Shown here: piece after piece, positions 62,172 to 64,000 of the stretch | Layout of the letters: every line of letters starts with the position of its first letter | Position numbering within the stretch: position 1 is the stretch's first letter | Origin: Nocardia sp. SYP-A9097 | GTDB lineage: Bacteria; Actinomycetota; Actinomycetes; Mycobacteriales; Mycobacteriaceae | Direction of reading: 5' to 3' | Assembly: GCF_009649815.1 (NCBI RefSeq) | Contig: NZ_WJIC01000025.1 | Span: forward strand, 1-64,000 | Length of the DNA: 64,000 bases | The notes under the pieces: model-generated | Seen by the model: only the letters and a program-made list of their open reading frames with translations | What the model was told of the DNA's origin: nothing | The model's database searches: none | Made by a program: the position numbers and the translations under genes

Positions 62172-62177
62172 CCGATG
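62148..62177 (+). promoter_or_regulatory. Shared box B (upstream of haloperoxidase operon)
   Basis: TACGTCGACA, CCAGCGTCA, GT, TGACCGATG; 109 bp upstream of the ATG at 62286. It is nearly identical to box C and very close to box A. Confidence 0.6.
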
Positions 62178-62285
62178 CTGCCGGCACCTGCACGGATTCA
62201 GACTTCAACCAGTGGAATCAGCGAGCCCTGGCGGGCCGATTCCACTGTCCCAGTACAGACTTCGCCACCGAACAGGAACCAGATC

Positions 62286-63134
62286 ATGGCCAAGCTGACC
62301 GTAGGTCGCGAGAACAGCGACACCATCGACATCTACTACGAAGACCACGGCAGTGGCCGACCGGTCGTGCTCGTTCACGGGTACCCGCTCAACGGTGCGT
62401 CGTGGGAGAAACAGCAGCGAGTACTGCTCGAAGCCGGTTATCGGGTGATCACCTACGATCGCCGCGGCTTCGGCAACTCCAGCCACCCCACAGTCGGCTA
62501 CGACTACGACACCTTCACCGCCGATCTGTACGCCCTCATCGAGCACCTGGACCTGACCGACGCCGTACTGGTCGGCTTCTCCATGGGGACCGGTGAAGTC
62601 ACCCGATATCTGGGCCAGTACGGCTCGGCACGCATTGCGAAAGCCGTTCTGATGGGCGCGATTCCGCCGTATCTGCGCAAAGCGCAGGACAACCCGGAAG
62701 GAGTGGATCAGGCGGTGTTCGACGGCATCAAGGCCGCCATCCTCGCCGACCGGCCCGCCTATTTCAAAGACTTCCTCGACAACTTCTACAACGTCGACGT
62801 GCTCGGCGGCACTCGCATCAGCGAACAGGCCTGGCAGAACAGTTTCAATGTCGCGGTAACCGCCTCGACCCATGCCGCCTACGCCTGCGTCGACACCTGG
62901 CTGACCGACTTCCGCGACGATCTGCCCGCGATCGATGTGCCGGTACTGCTGATACACGGCGACGACGACCGCATCCTGCCCTACTCCGCGACCGCGGGAC
63001 GACTGCCGGGCCTGATCGAGGACTTGACCGTGGTCACCGTCGAGGGAGGTCCGCACAACATCGCCTGGACCCACCCCGAAGTCGTCAATCCCGCACTGCT
63101 GCAATTCCTTTCGAACAATGGACACCTGTCATGA
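62286..63134 (+). CDS. Non-heme chloroperoxidase-type alpha/beta hydrolase
   Basis: 282 residues. VVLVHGYPLNGASWEKQ (oxyanion), LVGFSMGTGEVTRYLGQYGS (Ser nucleophile, the bacterial perhydrolase/haloperoxidase signature), LLIHGDDDRILPYSA (Asp) and VEGGPHNIAWTHPE (His) give the full triad. Such enzymes are esterases that also show cofactor-free perhydrolysis. ATG 62286 has AGGAACC upstream. Its stop overlaps the cupin start by 4 bp. Confidence 0.92.
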   Translation: MAKLTVGRENSDTIDIYYEDHGSGRPVVLVHGYPLNGASWEKQQRVLLEAGYRVITYDRRGFGNSSHPTVGYDYDTFTADLYALIEHLDLTDAVLVGFSMGTGEVTRYLGQYGSARIAKAVLMGAIPPYLRKAQDNPEGVDQAVFDGIKAAILADRPAYFKDFLDNFYNVDVLGGTRISEQAWQNSFNVAVTASTHAAYACVDTWLTDFRDDLPAIDVPVLLIHGDDDRILPYSATAGRLPGLIEDLTVVTVEGGPHNIAWTHPEVVNPALLQFLSNNGHLS

Positions 63135-63637
63135 CCGAATTCCCTCGCCCGCCCGCCGTCGCGCAGAACCGCCGCTTCGTGCTGGGTCAGCATCTGAAGA
63201 TGACCGTCCTGACCGCGCCGGAGGACACCGACGGACGCCACGATGTCGCCCTTGTCGTACTTCCCCCGGGTTCGGACACCCCCTTGCACAAACACACCCG
63301 ATACGAGGAGCGGATCTGGGTGATCGAGGGCGCGCTTTCCGTGTGGGCAGGCCCGGATACCCACACGCTGGGACCCGGCGACTTCTACACCATCACCATG
63401 AACACCCCGCATGCGCTCGAGGCGGGCCCCGAGGGAGCCCGGGTTCTGAACATCAGTTCTCCCGCGCATTTCGTGGATCTCATCCGGCGGGCCGGTACAC
63501 CCGAAGCCGAGGCGACGCCCGACACCGAGTGGGATCTCGAACTCTTCAACAAGATCACCACCGAAGTCGGTGATGTCATCCTCGGCCCGCCGGGAATGAC
63601 GCCCGCCGATTTCCGGGACAACAACCCGGCGGCATAG
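63131..63637 (+). CDS. Cupin-domain protein
   Basis: 168 residues with a good metal-type cupin: motif 1 PLHKHTRYEERIWVIEGALS (HxH...E) and motif 2 GPGDFYTITMNTPHAL (His). It can bind a divalent metal; whether it is an enzyme or a sensor is unclear. It is translationally coupled to the haloperoxidase-type gene (ATGA). Confidence 0.87.
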   Translation: MTEFPRPPAVAQNRRFVLGQHLKMTVLTAPEDTDGRHDVALVVLPPGSDTPLHKHTRYEERIWVIEGALSVWAGPDTHTLGPGDFYTITMNTPHALEAGPEGARVLNISSPAHFVDLIRRAGTPEAEATPDTEWDLELFNKITTEVGDVILGPPGMTPADFRDNNPAA

Positions 63638-63729
63638 ACCACCAGCTCGATGAGGTGGCGTGCGTGATCGAAGCGATTACGCACGCCACCGATCGCCCCT
63701 CATTCGACAACCCGACGAAGAAGGACTTC

Positions 63730-64000
63730 ATGTCACAGCGACTGCACGGCAAGACAGCTCTGATCACCGGCTCCACCAGCAATATCGGACGCGCGACCGC
63801 GCTGGCCTTCGCCGCCGAAGGCGCGCATGTCATCGTCTCCGGACGGGACCGAACCCGAGGCGAGGGCGTCGTCACCCAGATCCGCCAAGCAGGCGGGCAG
63901 GCCGATTTCATCGCCGTCGATCTCGACGGCAGCCGCACCGCCAGTCACACCCTCGCCGCGGCAGCGACCGAACAACTGGGCGGACACATCGACATCCTGG
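63730..64000 (+). CDS. Short-chain dehydrogenase/reductase (partial, runs off the window)
   Basis: The first 90 codons read MSQRLHGKTALITGSTSNIG then RATALAFAAEGAHVIVSGRD. TGSTSNIG is the TGxxxGxG cofactor loop of classical SDRs, and VSGRDR after strand 2 suggests NADP(H). AAGGA precedes the ATG. It is 92 bp after the cupin and likely in the same transcript. The catalytic YxxxK lies outside the window. Confidence 0.9.
   Translation, partial: MSQRLHGKTALITGSTSNIGRATALAFAAEGAHVIVSGRDRTRGEGVVTQIRQAGGQADFIAVDLDGSRTASHTLAAAATEQLGGHIDIL

Overview
The window is high-GC actinobacterial DNA, most likely Nocardia or a close mycolic-acid genus. The main reasons are a single-chain type I fatty acid synthase of about 3,100 residues next to acpS, a DUF7159-type protein, very GC-rich third codon positions, many TetR/MarR regulators, and frequent GTG/TTG starts. 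There is no rRNA and no CRISPR array. Two tRNA genes are present, Lys(CTT) and Leu(TAG).

Layout. 1-19 kb is chromosomal housekeeping and small metabolism. It begins with the end of an IS5-type transposase and tRNA-Lys, followed by a NudL-like Nudix hydrolase and a TetR/amidohydrolase pair. A deletion scar then joins a kynureninase tail to an alpha/beta-hydrolase tail. Next is a four-gene leftward operon with 4-bp overlaps (amino-acid permease, FMN 2-hydroxyacid oxidase, RidA, methyltransferase). The rest holds two regulator/target pairs with visible palindromic operators (MFS/TetR and cupin/MarR), a GNAT, a crotonase, a thiol peroxidase and a Uma2 protein. 18.7-29 kb is acpS and the giant fas gene, preceded by three palindromes. 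Bacterial FAS-I has no built-in phosphopantetheinyl transferase, so the adjacent AcpS would activate its ACP domain.

29.06-46.08 kb is an integrative genomic island in the 3' end of tRNA-Leu, bounded by 40-bp identical repeats, with a tyrosine integrase at its right end. Its left end is decayed (amidohydrolase tail, IS3-type transposase tail). The body looks like a defence island: a pPIWI-RE-type prokaryotic Argonaute relative, a divergent soluble Ser/Thr kinase, a fused N6-adenine methylase/specificity protein, an XRE / ImmA-IrrE peptidase / PIN operon with an autoregulatory operator, three unrecognised proteins, and an AbrB-like protein translationally coupled to the integrase. The helicase and nuclease usually linked to pPIWI-RE are absent.

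46-64 kb is chromosomal again: mug, a TetR remnant, and a cluster with two giant LuxR-family ATPase regulators, a miniature LuxR protein with a broken P-loop, an ABC-F protein with a structured leader, and many alpha/beta hydrolases, cupins and oxidoreductases. A shared box of about 30 bp (core CAGCGTCA-NN-TGAC) occurs five times upstream of the hydrolase genes and suggests one local regulon. The window ends inside an SDR gene.
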